From an uncultured Cellulophaga sp. (GTDB lineage Bacteria > Bacteroidota > Bacteroidia > Flavobacteriales > Flavobacteriaceae): a stretch of 62,572 bases of DNA. This document shows positions 18,188-27,542 of the stretch, piece by piece; the first letter of the stretch is position 1, and every line of letters starts with the position of its first letter. The translations under genes and the position numbers were made by a program. The notes beneath the pieces were generated by a model, which was not told where the DNA came from, did not search any database, and saw only the letters and a program-made list of their open reading frames with translations. Where the stretch lies: the NCBI GenBank assembly GCA_947491225.1, contig CANLIE010000015.1:1-62572 (forward strand), written 5' to 3'.

Positions 18188-19816
18188 ATGGACATAAATT
18201 TCAATAAGAACGAAGATCACAATAAAATCCTTTTATCAGATTTAAAACATAAACTGGTTAGAGTAAAATTAGGTGGTGGCAAAAGTAAAATTGAAAAACA
18301 ACATGCTAAGGGTAAAATGACTGCCAGAGAGCGTATAGAATACCTTTTAGACGATAAGGCTGACGTTATAGAAATAGCTGCTTTTGCAGGTGAGGGTATG
18401 TACAAAGAACACGGAGGTTGCCCTTCTGGTGGTGTTGTGGTTAAAATGGGATATATACAAGGCAAACAATGTATTGTTGTTGCTAATGATGCTACTGTTA
18501 AAGCTGGTGCGTGGTTCCCAATTACTGGAAAGAAAAATTTAAGAGCACAAGAAATTGCAATAGAAAATAAATTACCAATCATATACTTGGTAGATAGCGC
18601 TGGTGTATACTTACCAATGCAAGACGAAATTTTTCCAGATAAAGAACATTTTGGTCGTATTTTTAGAAATAATGCCATAATGAGTAGTATGGGTATTACC
18701 CAAATTTCTGCTATTATGGGAAGCTGTGTTGCTGGAGGTGCTTACTTACCAATTATGAGTGATGAGGCAATAATTGTTGATAAAACTGGAAGTATATTTT
18801 TAGCAGGCAGTTACCTTGTTAAAGCTGCCATTGGAGAAAGTATAGACAATGAAACTTTAGGTGGCGCAACAACTCATTGTGAAATTTCTGGAGTTACAGA
18901 TTATAAAGCTATAGATGATGCTGATGCTTTAGACAAGATAAAAAATATTATAAGTAAAATTGGTGAGTACGATAAAGCTGGTTTTAATAGAATTGAAGCT
19001 AAAAAACCTAAAGAAAATCCAAAGGATATTTATGGCATTTTACCAAAATCTAGAAGTGATCAATATGATATGCTTGAAATTATTAAGCGTCTGGTTGATG
19101 ACTCAGATTTTGAAGAATACAAACAGGGGTACGGTAAAACTATACTTACCGGTTATGCGCGTATTAACGGCTGGGCTGTTGGTATTGTTGCAAACCAACG
19201 TAAATTAGTTAAAACTAAAAAAGGGGAAATGCAATTTGGTGGTGTTATTTATAATGATAGCGCAGACAAAGCAACCCGCTTTATTGCCAACTGTAACCAA
19301 AAGAAAATTCCGCTGGTATTTTTACAAGATGTTACTGGTTTTATGGTAGGTAGTAAAAGTGAGCATAGCGGTATAATTAAAGATGGTGCTAAAATGGTAA
19401 ATGCTGTTAGCAACTCTGTTGTTCCTAAGTTTACTATTGTTATTGGTAACAGTTATGGTGCTGGTAACTATGCTATGTGCGGTAAAGCGTACGACCCTAG
19501 ATTAATTGCTGCTTGGCCAAGTGCTGAACTTGCTGTAATGAGTGGTAATTCTGCGGCAAAAGTTTTAATGCAGATTGAAAAAGCTTCTCTTCTTAAAAAA
19601 GGAGAAGAAATAGACGAGAAAAAAGAAAAGGAATTGTTTGATAAGGTGAAAGCTAGATACGATAAGCAAATATCACCATATTATGCTGCTTCGCGTATAT
19701 GGACAGATGGTGTAATAGATCCTTTAGACACTAGAAAATGGATTTCTATGGGTATTGAAGCTGCTAACCATGCTCCTATTGAAAAACCATTTAATTTAGG
19801 TGTTTTACAGGTTTAA
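18188..19816 (+). CDS. Acyl-CoA carboxylase beta (carboxyltransferase) subunit
   Basis: A 542-residue biotin-dependent carboxyltransferase subunit. Crotonase-like N and C halves carry the glycine-rich oxyanion loops: MGSCVAGGAYLP in the N-half, and GNSYGAGNYAMCGKAYDP in the C-half. Size and the AGGAY(L/V)P...SDEA pattern resemble methylcrotonyl-CoA carboxylase beta more than propionyl-CoA carboxylase, which would put it in leucine breakdown, but the substrate is not certain. The biotin carboxylase/biotin carrier subunit is not in the window, so this gene is detached from its partner. Confidence 0.88.
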   Translation: MDINFNKNEDHNKILLSDLKHKLVRVKLGGGKSKIEKQHAKGKMTARERIEYLLDDKADVIEIAAFAGEGMYKEHGGCPSGGVVVKMGYIQGKQCIVVANDATVKAGAWFPITGKKNLRAQEIAIENKLPIIYLVDSAGVYLPMQDEIFPDKEHFGRIFRNNAIMSSMGITQISAIMGSCVAGGAYLPIMSDEAIIVDKTGSIFLAGSYLVKAAIGESIDNETLGGATTHCEISGVTDYKAIDDADALDKIKNIISKIGEYDKAGFNRIEAKKPKENPKDIYGILPKSRSDQYDMLEIIKRLVDDSDFEEYKQGYGKTILTGYARINGWAVGIVANQRKLVKTKKGEMQFGGVIYNDSADKATRFIANCNQKKIPLVFLQDVTGFMVGSKSEHSGIIKDGAKMVNAVSNSVVPKFTIVIGNSYGAGNYAMCGKAYDPRLIAAWPSAELAVMSGNSAAKVLMQIEKASLLKKGEEIDEKKEKELFDKVKARYDKQISPYYAASRIWTDGVIDPLDTRKWISMGIEAANHAPIEKPFNLGVLQV

Positions 19817-19940
19817 CTAATTTTTTATATTAAAATTAAATCCTAGCCAAACATATACATTACTATTGTATTTATAAGATTTGATATGTTTAAATTTTAA
19901 ATTTTTGTATGTCCTTAAAGTGTCATAAATTCAAAACGAA

Positions 19941-20024
19941 CGTCATTCAGAACTTATTTCAGAATCGTATAATACTTTAAATAAATACAATAATGTGAGG
20001 CTCTGAAATAAATTCAGGGTAACG
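19941..20024. repeat. Dispersed intergenic hairpin repeat, copy 1
   Basis: Imperfect inverted repeat with arms 19941-19962 and 20003-20024. It aligns along its whole length with 48444-48528, and similarity runs on to ATGACTAAA just outside the right arm (to about 20044). The right arm contains the 15-mer CTGAAATAAATTCAG (20003-20017) found at three places in the window. The rest of the 363-bp gap 19817-20179 holds nothing else I recognise. Confidence 0.75.
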
Positions 20025-20179
20025 TGTTAACCGCATGACTAAATACGGGCATTTAATTAAATTTTATTAAATAATTCGTTTTCAATTGTTATGTTATTTT
20101 AATTTATTAGTAACGTATGAATAATATTAAGTAAACATCCCTTCTATATTTTTTCTATTTTTTTGCTAAAAATATTCTT

Positions 20180-21478
20180 ATGATAAATACCAACTTAATT
20201 TTTAGTAGATTACTATTAACCTCGTTATTAATTTTTAGTTCTTGTACTAATGATGATAATAATTCTGATGAAACATACAATCCACCAACACTTAACAACA
20301 AAGGTGTTACTTTACCATTTACTGTTTTAAATAAAACTGCAGATGGTGTAGAAGTTAGAAACGGAGGATTTGGATCGGCAGCTACTGCTCACCCAACCAA
20401 TAGCGGTGAATTTTATGCACTTACAGATCGTGGTGCTAATGTTAAAATATCTGGAGGTAAAATTTTCCCAACTCCTAATTATACCCCTAGAATAGGGCAC
20501 TTTAAACTTGATGAAAATGGAAAGGTGACAAAAATTTCTGAGATTTTGCTAAAAAATCCTTCTGGAACTCCTATTAGCGGACGTCCAAATCCTGAAGGAA
20601 TGGGAGCTACAGGTGAAATTCCTTATGATATGCAAAAGAACATTTTACCTACAGATGATTACGGATTAGATAGCGAAGGTTTAGTAGCTCTAAAAGATGG
20701 GACTTTTTGGATTTCTGATGAGTATGGACCCCATATTGTTCATATTGATAATACTGGAAAACAAATAGAACGTATCAGTCCAAAAAACATTAACACTGGT
20801 AATCGTAAAATTCCTGCAGTTTTTGAACGTAGATGGGCAAATAGAGGAATGGAAGGTTTGACTATTACTCCAGATGAAAAAACCCTTGTAGGCATAATGC
20901 AATCTACTTTATATAACCCTTCTAAAGAAGAAGTAGAAGATTTTACTATTACTAGAATTGTAACTTTTGACTTGGCTACTGGAAAAACAAAGCAATACTT
21001 ATATCGCCAAGAAAAAGCCAAAAACTCCAATTCAGAAATTACTGCTTTAAGTTCTACTGAGTTTTTGGTGATTGAAAGAGATGGGTTGTTTAGCGGAAAT
21101 GGAAAACCAGTGCAGAAACATATTTATAGAATTAATACCAAAGATGCTACAGATATTTCTGGCAATGATTTTGACTCGTTGGATGGTATGTTGGTAAACG
21201 GAAAAACTATAGAACAGAATACTTGGGCAGAAATAGAAAAGGCTGGCATAAAACCTGTTACCAAATCGCTAGCAGTAGATGTAGTTACTGCCTTAGGAGA
21301 TTATCCTCATGAAAAGCTAGAGGGTATATGGTTAATAAACAGTAATACATTAGGTATTTTAAATGATGATGATTTTGCAGTGTCTACAGGAGAAAACAGT
21401 TCTGTTATTCAAAAAATTCTACCAGGTACTACTGATAGAGTTGATGCTAACACACTTTATATTGTAAACTACAAATAA
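20180..21478 (+). CDS. Esterase-like / phytase-like domain lipoprotein
   Basis: A 432-residue exported lipoprotein: the signal peptide ends in FSSC with Cys 22, followed by the acidic TNDDNNSDE typical of surface lipoproteins in this phylum. The body matches the esterase-like activity of phytase domain (beta-propeller), with FYALTDRGAN near the start, LDSEGLVALKDGTFWISDEYGPHI in the middle (given as two short motifs, DSEGLVAL and ISDEYGPH), and KLEGIWLINS near the end. It probably hydrolyses phosphate or carboxyl esters outside the cell; the substrate is unknown. It is a single-gene unit closed by a strong terminator. Confidence 0.82.
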   Translation: MINTNLIFSRLLLTSLLIFSSCTNDDNNSDETYNPPTLNNKGVTLPFTVLNKTADGVEVRNGGFGSAATAHPTNSGEFYALTDRGANVKISGGKIFPTPNYTPRIGHFKLDENGKVTKISEILLKNPSGTPISGRPNPEGMGATGEIPYDMQKNILPTDDYGLDSEGLVALKDGTFWISDEYGPHIVHIDNTGKQIERISPKNINTGNRKIPAVFERRWANRGMEGLTITPDEKTLVGIMQSTLYNPSKEEVEDFTITRIVTFDLATGKTKQYLYRQEKAKNSNSEITALSSTEFLVIERDGLFSGNGKPVQKHIYRINTKDATDISGNDFDSLDGMLVNGKTIEQNTWAEIEKAGIKPVTKSLAVDVVTALGDYPHEKLEGIWLINSNTLGILNDDDFAVSTGENSSVIQKILPGTTDRVDANTLYIVNYK

Positions 21479-21481
21479 AAA

Positions 21482-21516
21482 TTAAAAGGCTTGGGTACTA
21501 TAATCCAAGCCTTTAA
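21482..21516 (+). terminator. Terminator after the phytase-like gene
   Basis: Stem AAAGGCTTGG (21485-21494) / CCAAGCCTTT (21505-21514) with a 10-nt loop. Confidence 0.8.
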
Positions 21517-21624
21517 ACCCATTTTATGTAGTAGAAAATCTATTACATCTTGTAACATCTTTTAACTTTATTACTAAATTCTACTGCATAAAGCGGGTTA
21601 AAACATATTATTGTTTATAAAACT

Positions 21625-23715
21625 TTATAAACTACTTTTTATTGATTTCACTAAACGTACAAATTCTGATCTGTACCCTTGTTTATCTTCTCCTCTGCCT
21701 TGCTCTGCCAAATTAATTACTTGATTAAAATTAGTATTATTAGTAAACTGAGATTTACGCAATTTTAATCCAAATAAAGCAACAGCTGAGGCAAATTTAA
21801 AATCTGTAGACATTTCTGTTTCCTCATTTTTTTGTATGTGCACCATTTCTATACTCTTATCTCCGTCTGGCTTTTTATATCTAAACTTAACCGTAAATAA
21901 CTCATCTGTATAATTGCCTACTGCTTCTGGTTTTGTATACTTTAAAGGCGATACTTCTTTTACATAATCACTTTTTACACCAACAAGAACAATCTCGTAA
22001 AGAGCTGTAACTTTATGTCCGCTTCCCAATTCACCTGCATCTTTAGTATCATCTATAAAATCTTCATCTTGTAACAATCTGTTTTCATAACCAATTAAAC
22101 GGTATGCTTGTACTTTTTCAGGATTAAATTCAACTTGAATTTTTACATCTTTTGCTATAGTGTATAATGTACCACCAAATTCTTTACCAAATACTTTTTG
22201 AGCCTCTTGCATATTATCTATATACGCATGATTACCGTTACCTTTATCTGCCAATATTTCTAACTTAGAATCTTTATAATTCCCCATACCAAAACCTAAA
22301 ACAGACAGGAATACTCCAGATTCTCTCTTTTCTTCTATTAATTTTACCATATCATCATTACTAGATGCTCCAACATTAAAATCTCCATCTGTAGCAAGTA
22401 TTACTCTATTGTTACCATTCTTTTTAATGTTCTTTTCTGCTAACTTATAAGCTAACTTAATACCTTGACCACCTGCTGTAGAACCACCTGCTTCTAATTT
22501 AGATAAAGCATTTATTATTTTTTCTTTTTGATGTCCGCTAGTTGGTGGCAAAACAACACCAGCCGCACCTGCATAAACTACAATAGAAACTTTATCTTTT
22601 TCTCTAAGTTGATGTACCAATAATTTAAAAGCAGATACTAAAAGTGGTAACTTATTTTGACTATTCATAGAACCAGAAACATCTATTAAAAAAGTTAAAT
22701 TAGAGGCTGGTAATTCTTCATTTAAATACTCTTTTCCTTGCAAACCAATACGAACTAATTTTGTTTGAGTATTCCAAGGAGTTTTAGCTAAGTCTGTTGT
22801 TATAGAAAATGGATGTTCACCTATTGGCTGCGGATAATCATAATCAAAATAATTTACCATTTCTTCAACCTTAACAGCATCAAAAGGAATATCTTCTCCG
22901 TTATTTATCATTCTTCTAATATTACTATAGCCTGCTTTATCAACATCTATAGAGAACGTAGAAAGAGGATCTAGTGTAACTTTTTTAAATTGATTTTCTG
23001 ATAACTTTGTATATTCTTCATCATAGTTAATGGTATTTTTATATCCTTTGGTTGTAATAATTACACATCCATTTTTACCAGCTTTACCAAACAAAACACT
23101 AGCTTTAGGAGATTTAAAGACCTCCATAGATTTAATTTTTGATGGTTTAATTTTATAAATAGCTCTATATCCCTCTTCTGCAGGAACACCGTTTACAATA
23201 TATAGTGGTTCATTACCTGTATTGATTGAAGAAGCCCCTCTTATTTTTATTGGTTTAGATGTTTTTTTTGTACCCTTCATAATCTGTGCACCAGTAGCAT
23301 TACCCGCTAACTGACTTACAATATTGTTTTGTATTTTCTCTCTCTTTGTAATCTTTCTAACATTATTACCTGTGTATGCTATCTCTGAAGAAGAACCGTA
23401 AGCCATAACAACCACTTCTTGCAAAGTAGCACTATCTTCTTCTAAAACTACATCTATTTTAGTCTTGCCTTTTACTATAACTTCTTTAAGTTTATAGCCT
23501 AAATATGAGTATTTTAGTATATCTCCTTTTTTGGCCTTTATAGAATAAAAACCATCTAAATCTGTTGTTGTGCCATTTATTTTCCCTTTAACTATTACTT
23601 TTACGCCAACTAAAGGACCACCTGCATCTGTAACTACACCTGTAATTGTTAGTTCTTGCGCATTAATTTGTAGACTACAAATAATAATACATATTGTAAA
23701 TAGAAGTTTCTTCAT
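21625..23715 (-). CDS. von Willebrand factor A protein with carboxypeptidase-like and TonB plug-like N-terminus
   Basis: A 696-residue exported protein. Signal peptide residues 1-19; carboxypeptidase-regulatory-like domain about 22-100 (ITGVVTDAGGPLVGVKV). Residues about 105-230 resemble a SusC-type TonB plug (KIRGASSINTGNEPLYIVNGVP, seen as IRGASS and YIVNGVP, then VIITTKG), but no beta-barrel follows. Next come a YfbK-type N-terminal segment (about 235-330), a von Willebrand A domain with MIDAS DVSGS (about 340-520) and a C-terminal DUF3520-like region. Such proteins are thought to be periplasmic or surface scaffolds binding partners through a metal site. It stands alone on the minus strand. 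Confidence 0.85.
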   Translation of the reverse strand: MKKLLFTICIIICSLQINAQELTITGVVTDAGGPLVGVKVIVKGKINGTTTDLDGFYSIKAKKGDILKYSYLGYKLKEVIVKGKTKIDVVLEEDSATLQEVVVMAYGSSSEIAYTGNNVRKITKREKIQNNIVSQLAGNATGAQIMKGTKKTSKPIKIRGASSINTGNEPLYIVNGVPAEEGYRAIYKIKPSKIKSMEVFKSPKASVLFGKAGKNGCVIITTKGYKNTINYDEEYTKLSENQFKKVTLDPLSTFSIDVDKAGYSNIRRMINNGEDIPFDAVKVEEMVNYFDYDYPQPIGEHPFSITTDLAKTPWNTQTKLVRIGLQGKEYLNEELPASNLTFLIDVSGSMNSQNKLPLLVSAFKLLVHQLREKDKVSIVVYAGAAGVVLPPTSGHQKEKIINALSKLEAGGSTAGGQGIKLAYKLAEKNIKKNGNNRVILATDGDFNVGASSNDDMVKLIEEKRESGVFLSVLGFGMGNYKDSKLEILADKGNGNHAYIDNMQEAQKVFGKEFGGTLYTIAKDVKIQVEFNPEKVQAYRLIGYENRLLQDEDFIDDTKDAGELGSGHKVTALYEIVLVGVKSDYVKEVSPLKYTKPEAVGNYTDELFTVKFRYKKPDGDKSIEMVHIQKNEETEMSTDFKFASAVALFGLKLRKSQFTNNTNFNQVINLAEQGRGEDKQGYRSEFVRLVKSIKSSL

Positions 23716-23808
23716 AATGATTGGTTTTAAAAGTTTAGAACAAACCTACAATACAGTCATTAATAGAAAAATGTGGAATTAGGGAAGTGTACTTTTGAGT
23801 GAGTGAAG

Positions 23809-24861
23809 TTACTTTTTTAGCAATTTTACAGTTTTAATACGTTGAATTTTGCCAGATTCGGTACGTGCAAACTCTGTAATATAATAAACTTCTTTAGGAA
23901 TTTCATAAGAAGTAAACATTGAAGACTCTCTAAGTGTAGTTGTAATATCTTTATTTATTTGTTTACCTTCTATGAACAAAACAATTTTGTTTTCTAAAAT
24001 AGTATCTGGCATACTTGTTACAAAAAAATCACCAGTTATAAAATCTAATAATTTAGTTTCTATTTGTTCTGGGCTTAATTTAATTCCGCCTGAATTAATG
24101 ATATTATCAAACCTACCCAACCATTTAAATTCAGTTTTAGAAACTAGTTCTACAATGTCATTTGTTATAATAATATCTCTAGAAACTTTGGGACAATCTA
24201 TAACTAAACAATTACGACTATCTAAGGAAAATATTACATTTGGTAATGCTTTAAAAATAGATGCGTTTATCTGTTTTACAGCTATATGGGTAATAGTTTC
24301 TGTCATCCCATAGGTTTCAAACAACTGTGTTGATACCCCTTTTAATTTCTCTTTTAAATCTAAAGAAACTACGGCACCACCAATTATAAGTGTATCTATA
24401 AAGTGTAACTTTTCTATACAATTATAAACCTGCATAGGAACCATTGCAGAGAATTTATATTGTTTATCTATTCCTACTAAAGGGTTAGAACTAGGATCTA
24501 CATAGTCTAATTCTAACCCCAGAACTAATGCTCTAACCAACATCATTTTACCAGCAATGTAACCCGCAGGCAAACACAAAAGTGCTGTATTCCCTTCTTT
24601 TAAATTAAAAAAAGAACCTGTTGCATTAGCAGAGTTTACCATCTGCTCTTTTTCTAAAGTTATTGGTTTTGGAGTACCTGTAGAGCCAGATGTATGTACA
24701 ACTATAGTTGATGAATTAGATAACCACTCTTGTAAAAACAAACCTATGGCATTTTCAAAATTGTCCTTTTTAATCAATTCTGAAGCAAATACTTCTAGGC
24801 TTTCATTTGAAAAAGAAACACCGTTAAGCTTAAACTTTGGATGAATAATTTTAAAATACAT
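23809..24861 (-). CDS. menE: O-succinylbenzoate-CoA ligase
   Basis: A 350-residue AMP-forming ligase, activating o-succinylbenzoate with CoA in menaquinone synthesis. The ATP-binding P-loop is HTSGSTGTPKP (about residue 55). Further adenylation motifs are FETYGMTET and the hinge region WLGRFDNIINSGG, with the C-terminal Lys in ESGKIQRIK. It is shorter than E. coli MenE (about 450) but of normal size for flavobacterial MenE. It overlaps the CPBP gene by 11 bp, and menC is upstream of that, so all three are one unit. Confidence 0.9.
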   Translation of the reverse strand: MYFKIIHPKFKLNGVSFSNESLEVFASELIKKDNFENAIGLFLQEWLSNSSTIVVHTSGSTGTPKPITLEKEQMVNSANATGSFFNLKEGNTALLCLPAGYIAGKMMLVRALVLGLELDYVDPSSNPLVGIDKQYKFSAMVPMQVYNCIEKLHFIDTLIIGGAVVSLDLKEKLKGVSTQLFETYGMTETITHIAVKQINASIFKALPNVIFSLDSRNCLVIDCPKVSRDIIITNDIVELVSKTEFKWLGRFDNIINSGGIKLSPEQIETKLLDFITGDFFVTSMPDTILENKIVLFIEGKQINKDITTTLRESSMFTSYEIPKEVYYITEFARTESGKIQRIKTVKLLKK

Positions 24862-25789
24862 TATCTGTAAGCTGTTCAGGAGTCAATTCTTCTTTTTTTA
24901 AAACTTTTCCTGTTAGCTTTTCTTTCCAATTTTTCCATTTGTATTTTTTAGCAAAAATAAAGGTTAATAGTGGGTAGATTACCAAAACAGGCACAAAAAC
25001 ATCCCACCCCAATTCTGGCTTACTAATATCTAAATAAATAGAGTCTGTTTGAAAAACCGTCCAATCTGCTGTTACTAGTAAAGCACCAATTAAATTATTT
25101 GCTGCATGAAAACCTAGAGCCAACTCCAAACCTTCATCCATTAAAGTAATTATACCTAAAAAGAAACCTGTACCAATGTAATACACCATAATACCATAAC
25201 CTAATGTTTCTACTTCTGGATTAGCCATATGCATAACACCAAACAAAACAGATGTTATAATTAATGGTATTAATCTATTACCAGCCAAGAGTCCTAAACC
25301 TTGCATCATATGTCCTCTAAAAAGATATTCTTCAAAACTTGTTTGTAAAGGGACTAACAACAAACTTATAATTGCCAAAATAATGAACGGTCTTAGTTTA
25401 AAGTTGAAAACAAAATCGTCTGGAGATAACACAAAACTGATAGCAAATAATATCACAGTTAATAAACCCCAAAAGGCAAAAGAAAATCCAATTCGTTTAA
25501 AATCTATTTTTTTTCTAGCAGTAGTTAAAGATGTTATAGATTGTCTATGGACTATTTTTGTCCATCCAAAAACTATAAATAAACCAACTGCTAATTGAAG
25601 TAGGTTAAATGCAAAAACAGTATTTCTACCCCATTGTTCTATTAATTGATCCATCATTTGATCTACAGAGATAGGAGAATATTTTACTGCAATATAATTA
25701 AATACTATTAAAAGAATAAAACCTATAGGGAGTATAAAATACTTCCACAACCCTTTAGTTTTTCCTTTATACCCTTGCTCTATATACAT
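24851..25789 (-). CDS. CPBP family intramembrane metalloprotease/glutamic endopeptidase
   Basis: A 312-residue integral membrane protein with about eight helices. The Abi/CPBP signature is complete: EEYLFRG (Glu-Glu-x3-Arg), followed by FGVMHMANPE and GFHAANN, which supply the His and Asn residues. Relatives mature CAAX-like proteins or protect against peptide toxins. It overlaps menC by 10 bp and menE by 11 bp, so it is locked into the menaquinone operon, though no biochemical step there needs a protease. Confidence 0.85.
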   Translation of the reverse strand: MYIEQGYKGKTKGLWKYFILPIGFILLIVFNYIAVKYSPISVDQMMDQLIEQWGRNTVFAFNLLQLAVGLFIVFGWTKIVHRQSITSLTTARKKIDFKRIGFSFAFWGLLTVILFAISFVLSPDDFVFNFKLRPFIILAIISLLLVPLQTSFEEYLFRGHMMQGLGLLAGNRLIPLIITSVLFGVMHMANPEVETLGYGIMVYYIGTGFFLGIITLMDEGLELALGFHAANNLIGALLVTADWTVFQTDSIYLDISKPELGWDVFVPVLVIYPLLTFIFAKKYKWKNWKEKLTGKVLKKEELTPEQLTDNVF

Positions 25790-26829
25790 AAACTATCTAT
25801 TAAATTTTCTTGCCAATCTTGGCTTTTATTATAACGTATTGCGCCATTACTAACCTCTAAAGGGCTTTTAAAATTATTGGTATATAAACTACCTGTACCT
25901 AAACCTTGTGGCATATCATTTTTCAAACCAAACGTCCATTGTGCTATTGCGTTTAAACCTACATTGCTTTCTAATGCGCTGGTAATCCACCATCCAATAT
26001 CATATTTTTCTGCAATGGAAATCCACTCGTTACACCCCTTAAAACCACCTACTAAACTAGGCTTTAAAATAATATACTGCGGCTGTATGGTTTGTATTAA
26101 TTCTTCCTTTTTTGTTACATTAAATATACCAATTAATTCTTCGTCTAACGCAATAGGTATTGGTGCAACACCACACAAATTCTTCATCTGTGCATAATTC
26201 CCCTGTTTAATAGGCTGTTCTATAGAATGTAAATCTAATTCTGCTAGTATTTTCAACTTATCTAAAGCATCTTCTTTAAACGCTCCGTTAGCATCTACCC
26301 GCAATTCTATTTCTTCTTTTTTGTATTTGGCTCTAATCGATTTTAAAAGCGATATTTCTTTATCAAAGTCTATGGCGCCAATTTTCATTTTAATACAACT
26401 GAAACGTTCTTCTATTTTTTGTTGTATTTGCTGGTGCATAAAAGGCTCTTCTCCCATCCAAATAAGTCCATTTATAGCAATAGTAGCTTCGCTATTTGAA
26501 AAATTGTTTTTAAATAAGATAAAAGGGTTTTCTGATGCTATTGATAAGAATGCCTGTTCTAAGCCAAACTGTATACTAGGAAACTCTATTAAATGATTTA
26601 AAAGCACATCTAACCCTAAATAGATGTTGTTACAAGCCCATTTTAGCTTTTCTTCATAATTTGGAACATCATCTATGCTTAAGCCTCTTAATATGCCACA
26701 CTCTCCTATACCAACTTTATCGTTTTTTTTTAAAATAATAAACCAAGTCTCTTTTTGTGTAAGCAAACCTCTAGAGGTACCGCTAGGTCTTTTAAAGTCT
26801 AATATATATTTTTTGTAAACTGCTTTCAT
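25780..26829 (-). CDS. menC: o-Succinylbenzoate synthase
   Basis: A 349-residue enolase-superfamily dehydratase, forming o-succinylbenzoate from SHCHC. The catalytic residues of the barrel are visible: KMKIGA (Lys-x-Lys), LRVDANGAF (first metal Asp), IEQP (Glu), ALDEE (second acid), and KPSLVGG (second Lys). An ORF extends to a TTG at 26838; the ATG at 26829 (MKAVYKKYIL) is preferred. Ten bp separate it from the MBL hydrolase upstream. Confidence 0.92.
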   Translation of the reverse strand: MKAVYKKYILDFKRPSGTSRGLLTQKETWFIILKKNDKVGIGECGILRGLSIDDVPNYEEKLKWACNNIYLGLDVLLNHLIEFPSIQFGLEQAFLSIASENPFILFKNNFSNSEATIAINGLIWMGEEPFMHQQIQQKIEERFSCIKMKIGAIDFDKEISLLKSIRAKYKKEEIELRVDANGAFKEDALDKLKILAELDLHSIEQPIKQGNYAQMKNLCGVAPIPIALDEELIGIFNVTKKEELIQTIQPQYIILKPSLVGGFKGCNEWISIAEKYDIGWWITSALESNVGLNAIAQWTFGLKNDMPQGLGTGSLYTNNFKSPLEVSNGAIRYNKSQDWQENLIDSLCI

Positions 26830-26839
26830 TACAGCCAAA

Positions 26840-27520
26840 TTATACTGTAAGTGATGCGCTTATTGGTAATAAATGTAGTTGCTTGCCAGCTGCTTTAAAC
26901 TTTTTCTTAGCTAGCTCTTTATCTATTTCTATATAACCAAAAGTATTAAAATGATACCCTAAAATGGTATTACAGTCAATAAAATCAGATGCAATAATGG
27001 CATCTTCTACTCCCATAGTAAAATTATCTCCAATTGGTAGAATAGCCAAATCTAATGTTGTAAACATAGGTATAAGCTTCATATCCATTGTTAAAGCTGT
27101 ATCACCTGCTATATAGATACTTTTATCTTTAGTAGTTACTACAAAACCTCCTGGCAATCCTCCATTAGATCCATCTTCAAAAGTTGATGTATGTATAGCG
27201 TTTACATATTTTAAAGTTCCAAAATCAAAAGACCAACTACCTCCATGATTCATAGGGTGTACTTTTAAGCCTTTGTTTTCGTAATACATAGCAATTTCAT
27301 AATTACTTACAATTATAGCATTGGTTCTTTTTGCTATATCTTCTACATCTAAAACGTGATCTTGGTGTGCGTGTGTAACCAGTATGTAATCTGGAATTAA
27401 AGAATCTTTATCTACTATATTAGTATTCTTTGGGTTTCCTGATATAAAAGGATCAACCAAAATAGATTTACCCGCAACCTCTAACAATAATGTTGCGTGA
27501 CCAAGGAATGTGATTTTCAT
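26840..27520 (-). CDS. Metal-dependent hydrolase, MBL fold (UPF0173-like)
   Basis: A 226-residue metallo-beta-lactamase-fold hydrolase. It opens MKITFLGHATLLLE and carries the two-metal motif HAHQDH, with later ligands in NHGG, AGDTALT (Asp) and GYHFNTF (His). The reading frame runs up to 27571, but the ATG at 27520 starts exactly at the family's usual first residue and avoids overlap with the kinase gene. The substrate is unknown. It is often found in flavobacterial men clusters and may be a housekeeping hydrolase. Confidence 0.88.
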   Translation of the reverse strand: MKITFLGHATLLLEVAGKSILVDPFISGNPKNTNIVDKDSLIPDYILVTHAHQDHVLDVEDIAKRTNAIIVSNYEIAMYYENKGLKVHPMNHGGSWSFDFGTLKYVNAIHTSTFEDGSNGGLPGGFVVTTKDKSIYIAGDTALTMDMKLIPMFTTLDLAILPIGDNFTMGVEDAIIASDFIDCNTILGYHFNTFGYIEIDKELAKKKFKAAGKQLHLLPISASLTV

Positions 27521-27542
27521 AGTATTAAATTTTAGTTCAAAT

